A DNA stretch of 64,000 nt from Parabacteroides chongii (GCF_029581355.1 NZ_CP120849.1:5612501-5676500); one strand, 5' to 3'; shown: positions 34,971 to 43,312, counted from the first letter of the stretch. The notes: a model not told the origin generated them from the sequence alone. Numbers and translations: made by a program.

Positions 34971-35005
34971 AAAAGCCTGTGTTTGTATTGACACAGGCTT
35001 TTTTT
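34971..35005. terminator. Rho-independent terminator after the second guaA-like gene
   Basis: AAAAGCCTGTGT pairs with ACACAGGCTTTT around an 8-base loop, followed by more T. The A run on the left makes it usable from the minus strand too, serving both convergent genes. Confidence 0.9.
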
Positions 35006-35010
35006 AATGG

Positions 35011-35092
35011 GTAGGCCGTGATTTGATATATCTGTAGCAGCTACCAAATACAGTTGCGGCAGCCACTCCAAGTGACTACCGCAATCAGAAAG
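35011..35092. repeat. GTAGC/GCGGC array, 22-23-base period, three direct units and one inverted
   Basis: Units begin GTAGGCCGTG (35011), GTAGCAGCTAC (35034) and GCGGCAGCCAC (35056), at steps of 23 and 22. An inverted copy follows (GTGACTACCGCAATC, reverse complement GATTGCGGTAGTCAC). TTGCGG then pairs with CCGCAA to close the end. It starts six bases after the terminator. Sequence match between units is weaker than in the other arrays. Confidence 0.6.
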
Positions 35093-35192
35093 ATACCGTT
35101 TCAGTATCCTTCAACCGTATTTATTGAAAACACAGCTGAAGGCTGAAACGTGTGTATTGAAGTTATATGAGGGAAAATCTTACTCTCTAGTT

Positions 35193-36635
35193 TCAATGTG
35201 CGTGTTGGCCGGTGTAAGGCTCGGAAGTTATGAATAACCGATTAGAAGGTAAAATAACTTCAGGCATAGGAGAGGCAGAACGGGTTTTAACCAAATCTTC
35301 CTGTCCTGACAACATAAGATACAAATCAACAATATCTTGCAATGCAAATCCTACATACAAGTAAGTATGTGTATTAGCATTAAGACTGAGATTACTAATA
35401 TTAATAGTGTAACTTACCAATTTACTAACTTCACTAGTTTCATAATCACCGATACCCAAAAACAAAGTCAAAGGTATATTGGGAAGTCCTCCTGGGCTAC
35501 TAAGTCTAAAAGGTATAAAAGGCTCATTGTCACAAGTAGCCGTCAAACCATATATATCGTATTTTCCGTTTTCGTAACTAATTGGCTTATCTATCCAAGA
35601 AGGATAATCTAAGTTACACAAATATAAGTTTCCTCTATCCTTAGTCGACAAACCACCTTTCCAGTCGTAAACAATCGGAAAGCGTTGGAGTATTTTTTTC
35701 CGAACACAAATATTTCTCACATCAAATGTTTCAAAAGACTTAATAACTTCGTCGCTATACCCTTGCGATTTTACATATTCTCGCAAAGCCACATTTGTAG
35801 CATCTACTGCGCTTTCTAAATCTTTATTCTCATTGTATATACTCTCTACTTTATCTTCTCCATATTCCTTTATCAGCATCAATCTGACAGAGACACAAAC
35901 AGTCAAACGCTTCATGGATAAATCCAATTGCATTTTCTCCCAATTCGGAACTTCCACTATCTCAAACTTAGAGACATGGCTAGCATCATAATCATTACTA
36001 AGTATATAATACAATCCCAGTTCTTTCCCAGGTTCTTTCCATTGAAAAAAATAACCCTCTGAACTGAATAGTTTATCACCAAATTCCTCACGAGCACCTG
36101 GGTATTCATTCTCATAAAGATTATTTTCAACTTTCGGGAATTGTATCTTATCAACCTCTTTTCTAGAAGCAAAAAAGAATAAGTCGCAATTATCCGGATA
36201 AATATAACCTGTTTGTTTTTCAGCAATTCTAACGGCTATTTCCTCACTACTATCTTCGTCTTTTTTAAGATGAACCAAATTATTATTCACATCTATCCTA
36301 TAGACAAAGTGAGCAGTCCGGTTGTTGCTACTACCTTCTTCATTGATAACGATTGATTCCGATGTTTTCTCCTTATCTACGTCATACTGATGCATATAAA
36401 TACCTAATCCCTCGGGATAGGCAGCTTTTGGAAGAGAGTTGGGGTCTAAATCGCCAATCGTTCTAGTGTTAACAGTTGTTCCCTGTTCAACACCTGTCGA
36501 GAAACTAATCGATTTCCATTCTTTGTTATCTATTTGAGGTTCTTGTCCTAATTCTTCTCCGGATGAACAGGCTGCCATGAAAGCAACTGCCATGAAACCG
36601 AAAATAATTTGCTTCATTTTATTCATTTGATTCAT
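35193..36635 (-). CDS. Lipoprotein, possibly fimbrillin-like
   Basis: The 480-residue protein has a lipoprotein signal with lipobox MAAC (Cys about 22, then SSGEE). The early segment ISFSTGVEQGTTVNTRTI resembles the 'VNTR' opening of Bacteroidota fimbrillin-type proteins, and NANTHTYLYVGF near the end resembles the last strand of that fold. These are impressions only. The gene is AT-rich relative to its neighbours, with unusual codon use, so it looks acquired. A 57-residue peptide gene lies 40 bases upstream on the same strand. Confidence 0.6.
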   Translation of the reverse strand: MNQMNKMKQIIFGFMAVAFMAACSSGEELGQEPQIDNKEWKSISFSTGVEQGTTVNTRTIGDLDPNSLPKAAYPEGLGIYMHQYDVDKEKTSESIVINEEGSSNNRTAHFVYRIDVNNNLVHLKKDEDSSEEIAVRIAEKQTGYIYPDNCDLFFFASRKEVDKIQFPKVENNLYENEYPGAREEFGDKLFSSEGYFFQWKEPGKELGLYYILSNDYDASHVSKFEIVEVPNWEKMQLDLSMKRLTVCVSVRLMLIKEYGEDKVESIYNENKDLESAVDATNVALREYVKSQGYSDEVIKSFETFDVRNICVRKKILQRFPIVYDWKGGLSTKDRGNLYLCNLDYPSWIDKPISYENGKYDIYGLTATCDNEPFIPFRLSSPGGLPNIPLTLFLGIGDYETSEVSKLVSYTINISNLSLNANTHTYLYVGFALQDIVDLYLMLSGQEDLVKTRSASPMPEVILPSNRLFITSEPYTGQHAH

Positions 36636-36675
36636 TTGTTATTCAAGAGTTTTATAATTCATAAACTTAGCAAAT

Positions 36676-36849
36676 TCAATCAACAGGGAAAATTTTCCCC
36701 CATGTTCTATCTCCTCGATTTCCATTAAGAGTCTCGTGGACAGATGTCCCTTGCTTCACATTAGGCCCAGGAGTAGACGATCCCGCAATACACTCATTAA
36801 ACTCTACCTGTACAACTTCAACGACAGGTTTTTCATACTTCTCTTTCAT
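36676..36849 (-). CDS. Small protein of 57 residues upstream of the lipoprotein
   Basis: The frame reads MKEKYEKPVVEVVQVEFNEC then IAGSSTPGPNVK and ends TWGKIFPVD. It has no signal peptide. The pattern of a short charged start, a KPxVEVV strand and a CIAGSS segment recalls small Bacteroidota proteins found next to fimbrillin-like lipoprotein genes. It ends 40 bases before the lipoprotein start, so the two are probably co-transcribed. Function is unknown. Confidence 0.55.
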   Translation of the reverse strand: MKEKYEKPVVEVVQVEFNECIAGSSTPGPNVKQGTSVHETLNGNRGDRTWGKIFPVD

Positions 36850-36898
36850 TTATTTTCAGTTGAAATTTAATATTAATAAATAGCTTTCTTCGCATATA

Positions 36899-37114
36899 TT
36901 ATTGCATCCGCTTTACGATTTTTAGATTGGCAGTTACAGCTTCAGCCATTTCGGCTCCTGTCCATCGTTCGTCGAGCATCAAGAAGATCGCTTTAGCCAG
37001 CTTCCTTTGTGAGGAAGGGGTGACTTTTGCGAGGTAACGTTCTGCCTTGTCGGCCTGTTGGTTTTGCCGGACGATGTTGTTGACATTTTTCGGACCACGC
37101 CGGTTTCTGCGCAA
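36899..37114 (-). CDS. Small basic protein with uncertain start (A7 run)
   Basis: The open frame gives 71 residues from a TTG (RRNRRGPKNVNNIVRQ, then KAERYLAKVTPSSQRKLAKA and DERWTGAEMAEAV). Upstream in the same frame lies KKCWKRRL and then a stop. An ATG at 37139 followed by seven A leads into another frame; with six A it would read MKKCWKRRLRRNRRGPKN and give 79 residues ending at 36899. So it may be a real gene with an unusual start, a frameshifted one or one switched by the A run. I do not recognise the family. Confidence 0.4.
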   Translation of the reverse strand: MRRNRRGPKNVNNIVRQNQQADKAERYLAKVTPSSQRKLAKAIFLMLDERWTGAEMAEAVTANLKIVKRMQ

Positions 37115-37156
37115 CCTTCGCTTCCAGCATTTTTTTCATAAACTAGTATATCGCTC

Positions 37157-37202
37157 GTTTAAACTTATTTAGGAAATAAGTTTAAACAACTAGCGCTAGT
37201 TG
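37157..37202 (-). promoter_or_regulatory. Two adjacent palindromes in the leader of the small basic gene
   Basis: GTTTAAACTTATTT pairs perfectly with AAATAAGTTTAAAC around a 3-base loop (37157-37187). Directly beyond lies the perfect 16-base palindrome CAACTAGCGCTAGTTG (37187-37202). The promoter box at 37207-37214 would place both in the transcribed leader. Confidence 0.6.
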
Positions 37203-37206
37203 TCCG

Positions 37207-37214
37207 CAAAGGTA
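37207..37214 (-). promoter_or_regulatory. Promoter -7 box of the small basic gene
   Basis: The minus strand reads TACCTTTG, fitting TAnnTTTG. Transcription would start near 37200 and run leftward. Confidence 0.5.
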
Positions 37215-37539
37215 GAAATATTAAAAACAAACAAAATAAAGACGCCCTTTTTTTATTTATTTGCAAAATACAAAGATGGCTAATGCGATTTCTTCATCCC
37301 TGATTTTTAGACCTTTTAGTCGAAGAAAGCCCATTAATTAAGGTGTCCCAAAAACAAGAACGCATTCAGGCAACCTATTCTGTGGTTTCATAACTATTAT
37401 ATGACAACAGTAATTCCTATATACATTTTTTAATATACTCGGCAAATATATTCAAAGAAAAATACGCAATTACGCTATCCGGATATCCCAAAGGGACTTC
37501 ATCGGGGGATATTCATAGCTTGTTAATTAAATATCACTC

Positions 37540-37632
37540 TGTCACTACTCCTCTATTTCCATTGAATATCAATACAACTATGAGTGACATTAGACAAAAA
37601 TATATGTCACTCCAATGTCACTTATCTGTCAC
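37540..37632. repeat. TGTCAC iteron-like repeats
   Basis: TGTCAC occurs at 37540, 37605, 37616 and 37627, and inverted at 37584. The last three direct copies are exactly 11 bases apart, one helical turn. More copies lie at 37930, 37962, 38006 and 38014. Confidence 0.6.
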
Positions 37633-37719
37633 TGTAGCCAATAAACCGATTAACAGGTAGGGCGAACATGACGAAGTAAGCTATAAACTTCACCGCCACC
37701 TACATCTACAGTCACCAGT

Positions 37720-37780
37720 ACCCGGGTGGAAAAGGCCCTGACACCCGGATCTCAGTAGCACCGAGACCCGGGTGTCAGGA
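37720..37780. repeat. ACCCGG array, 23-base period, second location
   Basis: ACCCGG starts at 37720, 37743 and 37766, exactly 23 bases apart. GACACCCGGATCTC (37741-37754) is the near-perfect reverse complement of GAGACCCGGGTGTC (37763-37776), so the last copy is inverted and the end can fold as a hairpin. The same core and spacing are at 13764. Confidence 0.75.
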
Positions 37781-38002
37781 AAGATAAATCACTACATTAT
37801 TGATTATAAGAAAGGAACAAACGAACTTGAGCATATCGGCTATTCGGTATTTACCTATATATACAGAATACTCCGAGGACATAGCCTACCTAAATCAAAA
37901 CGAGACAAGATAAGACAGGACGAGACACAGTGACATTTAAGTGATATTTCAAATCAACAAATGTCACTCTTGCACAATCTAATATTCAAGGCATATACGC
38001 TA

Positions 38003-38569
38003 TTAGTGACAGAGTGACAATTGTTTTATCACCCGGCAAGGATTGCCTACCGCTAATACATTCGACGGAATATCTTTCGTCACCACGCTTCCGGCACCGA
38101 CAACAGTATTATCGCCAATCATCACTCCGGGCAGGATGGAGACGCCGGCACCAATCCATACATTATGACCGATCGTCACAGGGAGGGCATATTCAAGTCC
38201 ACGGTTGCGCTGTTCCACATCCAGAGGATGGCCGGCTGTGTAGATACCGACATTCGGAGCGATAAAGGCATTATCACCGATACTGACTTTGGCTCCGTCC
38301 AGGATAACCAGGTTCACATTGGCATAAAAGTTTTCCCCTACTTCGATGTTATAACCATAGTCGCAGGCAAAAGGCGGTTCGATGATCAAGTTATTACCAG
38401 TCTTCCCCAGGAGCTGTTTTAACAGCTGCATCCTTTCTCCCTGCTGTGAGGGACGCAGACGATTGTAATCATAAAGCAACTCTTTTGCTCTTTCACGATC
38501 TGCCAATATCTCTGTGTCATAATTGGCATCATACAATAAGCCTAGACGGCATTTTTCCTTTTCTGTCAT
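38003..38569 (-). CDS. Maltose/sugar O-acetyltransferase (left-handed beta-helix)
   Basis: From ATG 38569 (MTEKEKCRLGLLYDAN) the protein is 188 residues. It has the maltose acetyltransferase N-terminal domain (YDANYDTEILADRERAKELL) and hexapeptide repeats (NLVILDGAKVSIGDNAF, PVTIGHNVWIGAGVSILPGV, MIGDNTVVGAGSVVTKDI) with the catalytic His in NVGIYTAGHPLD. The open frame reaches 38620, but this overlaps rsmE. It acetylates a sugar with acetyl-CoA. The last gene of the operon, 21 bases after rsmE. Confidence 0.9.
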   Translation of the reverse strand: MTEKEKCRLGLLYDANYDTEILADRERAKELLYDYNRLRPSQQGERMQLLKQLLGKTGNNLIIEPPFACDYGYNIEVGENFYANVNLVILDGAKVSIGDNAFIAPNVGIYTAGHPLDVEQRNRGLEYALPVTIGHNVWIGAGVSILPGVMIGDNTVVGAGSVVTKDIPSNVLAVGNPCRVIKQLSLCH

Positions 38570-38589
38570 CGTTCTATTTTTAGTGGTCA

Positions 38590-39288
38590 CTATTGATTCA
38601 GGACATGTATCGTATGGCAAGCCACCAACGCGGCAGTTTCCGTCCGCAGGCGGCTTTCCCCCAATGAAATCGGTTCAAATCCCTGCTGCAAAGCCAACTC
38701 AATCTCTTCAGGACTGAAATCACCTTCCGGCCCAATCAAAACCAAAGCATTCTCTCCCGGATGATAAAGATGTTTCAGCAATTTCTTTTCAGTTTCTTCA
38801 CAATGGGCTATAAATTTACGACCTTCAAATGGTTGTTTTACAAAGCTCTTAAAATCAATCATACCAGTCAATTCCGGTAAGGTCGCTTTTTGTGACTGCT
38901 TCATCGCACTGACCAATATTTTCTCCAAACGGGCTGGTTTAATTTCGCGTCGCTCCGAAAAACGGCAGTTCAGACAAGTGATTGCATTAATCCCGATCTC
39001 AGTAGCCTTCTCCATAAACCATTCCATCCGATCCATATTTTTGGTAGGTGCAACAGCAATATGAAGCTGGAAATTCCATAATGCCGGTTGTTCCCAGCTT
39101 TCCAGGATAGAAACCTCGCAATGTTTATGATGGGCACGGCTGATAGCCGCTTTATAAAAAAAACCTTTTCCGTCTGTCAACAAAATCTCGTCTCCTTCAG
39201 TCAGACGAAGCACACGGATACAATGACCCGCCTCCTCTTCCGGCAATTCCGGATTCACCGCAATGTCAGGTGTATAAAATATCTGCAT
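38590..39288 (-). CDS. rsmE: 16S rRNA (uracil-1498-N3)-methyltransferase
   Basis: The 232-residue protein is a SPOUT methyltransferase: ALVLIGPEGDFSPEEIELAL and ISLGESRLRTETAALVACHT form the knot, and the N-terminal PUA-like domain reads GHCIRVLRLTEGDEILLTDG. It methylates N3 of U1498 in 16S rRNA. It lies 28 bases after the nucleoside transporter gene. Confidence 0.93.
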   Translation of the reverse strand: MQIFYTPDIAVNPELPEEEAGHCIRVLRLTEGDEILLTDGKGFFYKAAISRAHHKHCEVSILESWEQPALWNFQLHIAVAPTKNMDRMEWFMEKATEIGINAITCLNCRFSERREIKPARLEKILVSAMKQSQKATLPELTGMIDFKSFVKQPFEGRKFIAHCEETEKKLLKHLYHPGENALVLIGPEGDFSPEEIELALQQGFEPISLGESRLRTETAALVACHTIHVLNQ

Positions 39289-39293
39289 CTCAA

Positions 39294-39320
39294 ATTATCA
39301 ATTTGTCAATTATCAATTAC
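39294..39320. repeat. Short run of ATTATCA/ATTGTCA heptads
   Basis: Between the transporter and rsmE genes the sequence ATTATCA-ATTTGTCA-ATTATCA is a short form of the heptads seen at 16608-16776. It overlaps the last codons of the transporter. Confidence 0.45.
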
Positions 39321-40633
39321 CCAAGTATCATACCAATAATCGTCGCGGAAAGGACTGAAACCAAGGCACCGGCAATCATCGCCGGAAAACCGAAACGAGT
39401 GATCATCTCCTTCTTTTCCGGAGCCAGCACGCCCATTCCTCCCAACAAAATCCCGATAGACGAAATATTGGCAAAGCCACATAATATATAAGTAGACATC
39501 AATATCGACTTCTGGTACATGAACATACCGGCATCTTTCCACTCCTGTAACTGAAAATAAGCGACAAATTCATTCAGGATCGTCTTTTGTCCCAGTAAAG
39601 AGCCTACCAGCATGATATCCGGCGACGGAATACCGATCAGCCACATGAACGGAGCCAAAATTACTCCTAGAATAAACTGGAACGTCAATCCGTGTGCTTT
39701 TCCGTCAGTCACCGAAACGATCCATTCATTCAATCCGGTATAACGGCCCAATAAACCTTCCAGCAAATAATTGGCCAATGCAACCAAAGCAATAAAGACC
39801 AGCAACATTGCCGCAATATTCACCATCAGACGTATGCCGGTAGATGTTCCGGAAGCTAACGCATCCAATGCAGTCGGATGTGAACTACCTTTTTCCAGGC
39901 TGGCAGCCTGATCGACTGCCACTTCTGTCTGCGGACAAAGCATCTTTGCCAGGACGATCGATCCGGGAGCAGCCATCAGGGACGCAGAGATCAGATGCTT
40001 GGCAAACAATACCCGGGCAACCGGATCGCCCCCCGAAAGCATCCCGATATACGTAGCCATAACCGTTCCGGCAATCGTACCCATTCCCGAAACCATGACC
40101 AAAAATATTTCAGACCGGTTCATCGCCGGCAAATAATTCTTTATAAGTACGGGAGATTCCGTCATTCCCATGAATATATTGCCGGAAGTAACCAAGCCTT
40201 CCGCCCCTGAGATATTCATAAATTTTCGCAGTACCCAGGAGAAAGCCCCCACCACGCGCTGAATAATCCCCCAGTGATAAAAGAGCGACACCAACGCAGA
40301 AAAGAATATAACAACAGGTAATGAGTGAATCAGAAAGATAAAGCCGTTACTTTTAGAAGCATACGGTCCCAATAAAAAACCTACGCCAGCTTGAGTGAAA
40401 TCCATCAGTTTGATAAAAGCCTTTCCCGTCCATTCCAAAGCGGTTCCCACAAAAGGAATATAAAGAACAGCCAGTGCAAACAGAATCTGCATGATCAAAC
40501 CGCCTCCGATCAGCTTCCAGTCGATCCGTTTCCGATCCTGACTCAAGGCGTAAGCCACAGCCAGTACCGTCACAATCCCCAGTATTCCACGTAACAGGGA
40601 TTCAAGGCTGATCCCACTCTGTTGATCTATCAT
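39317..40633 (-). CDS. Na+-dependent (NupC-type) nucleoside transporter
   Basis: The 438 residues have about ten membrane spans and the concentrative-nucleoside-transporter signatures GNIFMGMTESPVLIKNYLPA (position about 150), VMATYIGMLSGG and AMLPAMIAGALVSVLSATIIG-like end. The N-terminal 'nucleos_tra2_N' and the C-terminal gate motif are present. It imports nucleosides with Na+. It overlaps the start of the next gene upstream by 4 bases, so the two are translationally coupled. Confidence 0.92.
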   Translation of the reverse strand: MIDQQSGISLESLLRGILGIVTVLAVAYALSQDRKRIDWKLIGGGLIMQILFALAVLYIPFVGTALEWTGKAFIKLMDFTQAGVGFLLGPYASKSNGFIFLIHSLPVVIFFSALVSLFYHWGIIQRVVGAFSWVLRKFMNISGAEGLVTSGNIFMGMTESPVLIKNYLPAMNRSEIFLVMVSGMGTIAGTVMATYIGMLSGGDPVARVLFAKHLISASLMAAPGSIVLAKMLCPQTEVAVDQAASLEKGSSHPTALDALASGTSTGIRLMVNIAAMLLVFIALVALANYLLEGLLGRYTGLNEWIVSVTDGKAHGLTFQFILGVILAPFMWLIGIPSPDIMLVGSLLGQKTILNEFVAYFQLQEWKDAGMFMYQKSILMSTYILCGFANISSIGILLGGMGVLAPEKKEMITRFGFPAMIAGALVSVLSATIIGMILG

Positions 40634-41268
40634 TTGGCACTGCCCTCCTCTTCTTCACGCCGGCGGATCTCATCCTTATACATCTTGGCGTATTCGTAAT
40701 TCTCATCGGCGATTGCTTCTTCCAACCGCTCGCTCAATTCATCCTCGTCCAAAAGAGAAAGCCATTTCTTTAATTCAACTTCATCTTTTATATCTTCCGG
40801 TTCTTTATCCAGTAAAGCATATTCATCATCGTCTTTATCATCCAGCAACGTGGCTTCTTCCAGCACTACGCCACATTCGGTCACGATCTGTTCTGTCGTA
40901 TAGATATCACATTTCACACGAAGGGCGATTGCAATCGCATCCGACGTACGCGAATCAAGGCGCACCTGGGTGATACCATCATCAAACAGCAGTTCCGAAT
41001 AAAAAACCCCGTCTTCAAATTTATAAATAAAAACCTCCCGCAACTGAATGGCAAAAGCCTGTGCAAAAGTTACAAACAAATCGTGAGTAAGAGGTCTGGG
41101 AGGCGTAATATGTTCCAATGCAATAGCTATGGATTGTGCCTCTGAAGTTCCTACTATAATTGGTATACGACGGGCTCCGTTTTCCTCTGCCAGTATCAAA
41201 GCGTAAGCTCCGGACTGAATCTGACTATTCGTTAGCCCCTGAACCCGTAATTTTATTTTTGCATCCAC
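40630..41268 (-). CDS. Bifunctional nuclease family protein (DUF151) with UVR motif
   Basis: The 212-residue protein has a bifunctional-nuclease (DUF151) domain (1-130: LPIIVGTSEAQSIAIALE, PRPLTHDLFVTFAQAFAIQL, SRTSDAIAIALR), then an acidic linker (DDKDDDEYALLDKEPED) and a C-terminal UvrB/UvrC-type motif (ERLEEAIADENYEYAKMYKD). The same fusion is widespread in Bacteroidota. It heads the operon. Confidence 0.9.
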   Translation of the reverse strand: MDAKIKLRVQGLTNSQIQSGAYALILAEENGARRIPIIVGTSEAQSIAIALEHITPPRPLTHDLFVTFAQAFAIQLREVFIYKFEDGVFYSELLFDDGITQVRLDSRTSDAIAIALRVKCDIYTTEQIVTECGVVLEEATLLDDKDDDEYALLDKEPEDIKDEVELKKWLSLLDEDELSERLEEAIADENYEYAKMYKDEIRRREEEEGSAK

Positions 41269-41294
41269 ACCATATAAGTTTTATAGTCACTATA

Positions 41295-41302
41295 CAAAAG
41301 TA
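41295..41302 (-). promoter_or_regulatory. Promoter -7 box of the nuclease-transporter-rsmE operon
   Basis: The minus strand reads TACTTTTG, 27 bases before ATG 41268. Confidence 0.55.
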
Positions 41303-41352
41303 ATATTATTTCGGAATTAAAAGTGGGAAAGTCTGAAAATGATTAGTCAGGT

Positions 41353-41425
41353 GTATAAAAAAGAAAAGGTTGTCTCCCGACAACCAATCTTCATTGCTAA
41401 CCTTAAATCTAATACCATGAAAAAC
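41353..41425 (-). ncRNA. Probable small RNA with intrinsic terminator
   Basis: A strong promoter box (TATATTTG, minus strand 41439-41432) would start a transcript near 41425. It reads GTTTTTCATGGTATTAG, then GATTTAAGGTTAGCAATG, and ends in the hairpin GGTTGTC-GGGA-GACAACC (41385-41368) followed by TTTTCTTTTTT. It is about 73 bases. I recall seeing very similar sequence in other Bacteroidota genomes, which suggests a conserved small RNA, but I cannot verify it. It is encoded between two minus-strand genes with no overlap. Confidence 0.65.
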
Positions 41426-41431
41426 ACAGTG

Positions 41432-41439
41432 CAAATATA
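41432..41439 (-). promoter_or_regulatory. Promoter -7 box of the small RNA
   Basis: TATATTTG on the minus strand is an exact TAnnTTTG. A TTGG lies 16 bases upstream as a weak -33. Confidence 0.6.
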
Positions 41440-41546
41440 AGCACTTTTATGTTATCCAACATACTTTTCCGGCATAAATAGAATTATTTTAGCAATATTT
41501 CAGTAAAGATTCCGCCCGTTTAAGAGACGGTAACATAATATACGTA

Positions 41547-42332
41547 CTACTTTGTATAATTGTCTGCTTTTTCTTTCATTCGTTGAACCCGTTTCTCCGT
41601 TTCCGGATGGCTGGAAAAGAGCTGGCGGAACTTGGATGACTTAGGTGCATCTGCACTCAATTCCAATAATTTAGCCAACGAATCATGCATGCTGTGAGGA
41701 TCATATCCATTAGCTACACTAAACTCAAAGCCATAATCATCCGCTTCATTCTCCTGCTTCTGCGAATACTGTGCACCAGCCAAAGCCGTAGCCAGATCAC
41801 CCAGCTGAGAATCAGACAACTTAGCAACAACATCGCTGGTTGCCCCTGCCGCATTCTTGGCAGCCGAAGTCAGATAAGCATTCTTCATGGCATCCTTTGA
41901 ATCGGAATGGAGAACGTGACCGATCTCATGGCCGATAACAGCCATTACCTCATTGTCGTCCATGATCTTCATTAATCCGCCACAAACACGCACACTTCCG
42001 TCTCCACAGGCAAAAGCATTGACGTCTATTACATTATATACTTTGAAATTCAAATCCAACCCTTCGACTTTTATATCTTTGGTCAAACGCTCCAGACGTG
42101 CTCCCATTTCCGTATCAGGACCTGCCACTTCATTATGCGTATCCATCCACTCAATATATTCACGGCTCATATTGGCTATATCGGCATCACTCAGTGTGAT
42201 CGCTTTTGCCACATCGGTTGCAGCACTGACAACTTTCTTGGTATTGATAGTTTTTCCTCCGATTTTGAACTGGGCAGACGCAGTCAGACTAACCCCTGCC
42301 AGAAAGGCTAATGATAATAACGTTGTTCTCAT
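41547..42332 (-). CDS. M48-family zinc metalloprotease
   Basis: The 261-residue protein has a signal peptide (SLTASA) and the zinc motif VIGHEIGHVLHSD (about 135-147), with the third ligand in QENEADDYGFEFSV. It has the loop-rich M48 fold without membrane spans, so it is a periplasmic protease of the Loip/BepA type. It lies 22 bases after the thioredoxin-like gene in the same direction. Confidence 0.9.
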   Translation of the reverse strand: MRTTLLSLAFLAGVSLTASAQFKIGGKTINTKKVVSAATDVAKAITLSDADIANMSREYIEWMDTHNEVAGPDTEMGARLERLTKDIKVEGLDLNFKVYNVIDVNAFACGDGSVRVCGGLMKIMDDNEVMAVIGHEIGHVLHSDSKDAMKNAYLTSAAKNAAGATSDVVAKLSDSQLGDLATALAGAQYSQKQENEADDYGFEFSVANGYDPHSMHDSLAKLLELSADAPKSSKFRQLFSSHPETEKRVQRMKEKADNYTK

Positions 42333-42354
42333 ACTTTATTTGTTTATTTACATA

Positions 42355-43284
42355 CTAGTTTGTTTGCATTTGTAAAAATTCCATCAACTGGTTAAATGTG
42401 ACATCTTTCAAAATGACTTTTTTGTCTTTATCCAGGAGATAAAGTGTAGGTATTGCTTTCAAATCATATATTTCATCATTTTTAAGGCTCACTGTATTGT
42501 CATAAGAATTGATCCATTCTGCCGGAACATCCGGAATATGGTTGCGCCATGCTTCCAGGTCTTCGTCCGGATAGACAGCCAGGACTTTTAGTTTTTTGTT
42601 TTTCTGCAAATCAGAAATCAGCGGTGAAGACTGTAACTGCTCCGTAATCTCTTTACAAGCATGACAATCCGGATTATAAAAGAATAATAACAGATAATCA
42701 GCCTTTACATTATATAATGTACCTGTTTTTCCACTCGCCAGCGTATAAGTAAAATCGGTAGCCGGCTCCCCTACTCTGTTTTTCAATGCCAACTCCAGTA
42801 AATGTGCCGGACGTATCTTGTTGACCTCATCCAAAACCGGAGCTGCCAGAACTGATTCCAAAACAGGGATATACAAAGCCTCATTTCGCATCGGAGAGTT
42901 TGGATCGTATAAATACTTCTCATATAAACCAGCCATATAAGCAAAGAAAGTGCTATCGGCAGTAACTTTATGCATCATCCCTTTGATAGAAGAGGAAGCC
43001 ACCTCCGGAGACACATACTTCATCAGGTCGATGTAGTTGGTAAACGCCTGTTCCGTTATATCCGGCAGATGAATATAAGCCGTATCGGTAAAATCGAATT
43101 TATCCCAGTAATGTTGCACCAGATATTTGGCACGTTCCCCCGGATCGGTGATCATACTCGGGACAGTAACCATTTCAAAGCTTTTCGGTGTTGTATCCTT
43201 TTCTTCTGTTTTTGCAGTTTGCTGACCATGACACGAACTAAAAATCAACGTAAATACCAACAGAGAAAGTATTCTGACTATCAT
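42355..43284 (-). CDS. Thioredoxin-like lipoprotein with DUF5106 domain
   Basis: The 309 residues start with a lipoprotein signal (LIFSSC, Cys18). The first 170 mature residues (YLVQHYWDKFDFTDTAYIHL) match DUF5106. The last 130 form a thioredoxin fold with the redox motif FYNPDCHACKEI (CHAC) and cis-Pro KAIPTLYLLD. It is a periplasmic thiol oxidoreductase of unknown substrate. Confidence 0.85.
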   Translation of the reverse strand: MIVRILSLLVFTLIFSSCHGQQTAKTEEKDTTPKSFEMVTVPSMITDPGERAKYLVQHYWDKFDFTDTAYIHLPDITEQAFTNYIDLMKYVSPEVASSSIKGMMHKVTADSTFFAYMAGLYEKYLYDPNSPMRNEALYIPVLESVLAAPVLDEVNKIRPAHLLELALKNRVGEPATDFTYTLASGKTGTLYNVKADYLLLFFYNPDCHACKEITEQLQSSPLISDLQKNKKLKVLAVYPDEDLEAWRNHIPDVPAEWINSYDNTVSLKNDEIYDLKAIPTLYLLDKDKKVILKDVTFNQLMEFLQMQTN

Positions 43285-43304
43285 ATCTTTATGTTTTTAT
43301 ACTG

Positions 43305-43312
43305 CAAATATA
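43305..43312 (-). promoter_or_regulatory. Promoter -7 box of the thioredoxin-like and protease genes
   Basis: The minus strand reads TATATTTG, 21 bases before ATG 43284. Confidence 0.5.

Larger units (their letters stand above)
37140..38002. other. Large repeat-rich non-coding region
   Basis: No gene is seen in these 863 bases. The right side holds GTGACA/TGTCAC repeats (nine in 37540-38019), an ACCCGG array (37720-37780), and the left side has two strong palindromes and a leftward promoter box. The same kind of core and spacing recurs around the HU/VirE pair at 13.7-14.1 kb, suggesting a relic of a similar element. Confidence 0.55.

Noticed and set aside
38570..38620. Longer N-terminus of the acetyltransferase
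   Set aside because: It overlaps the end of rsmE and does not match the family start.
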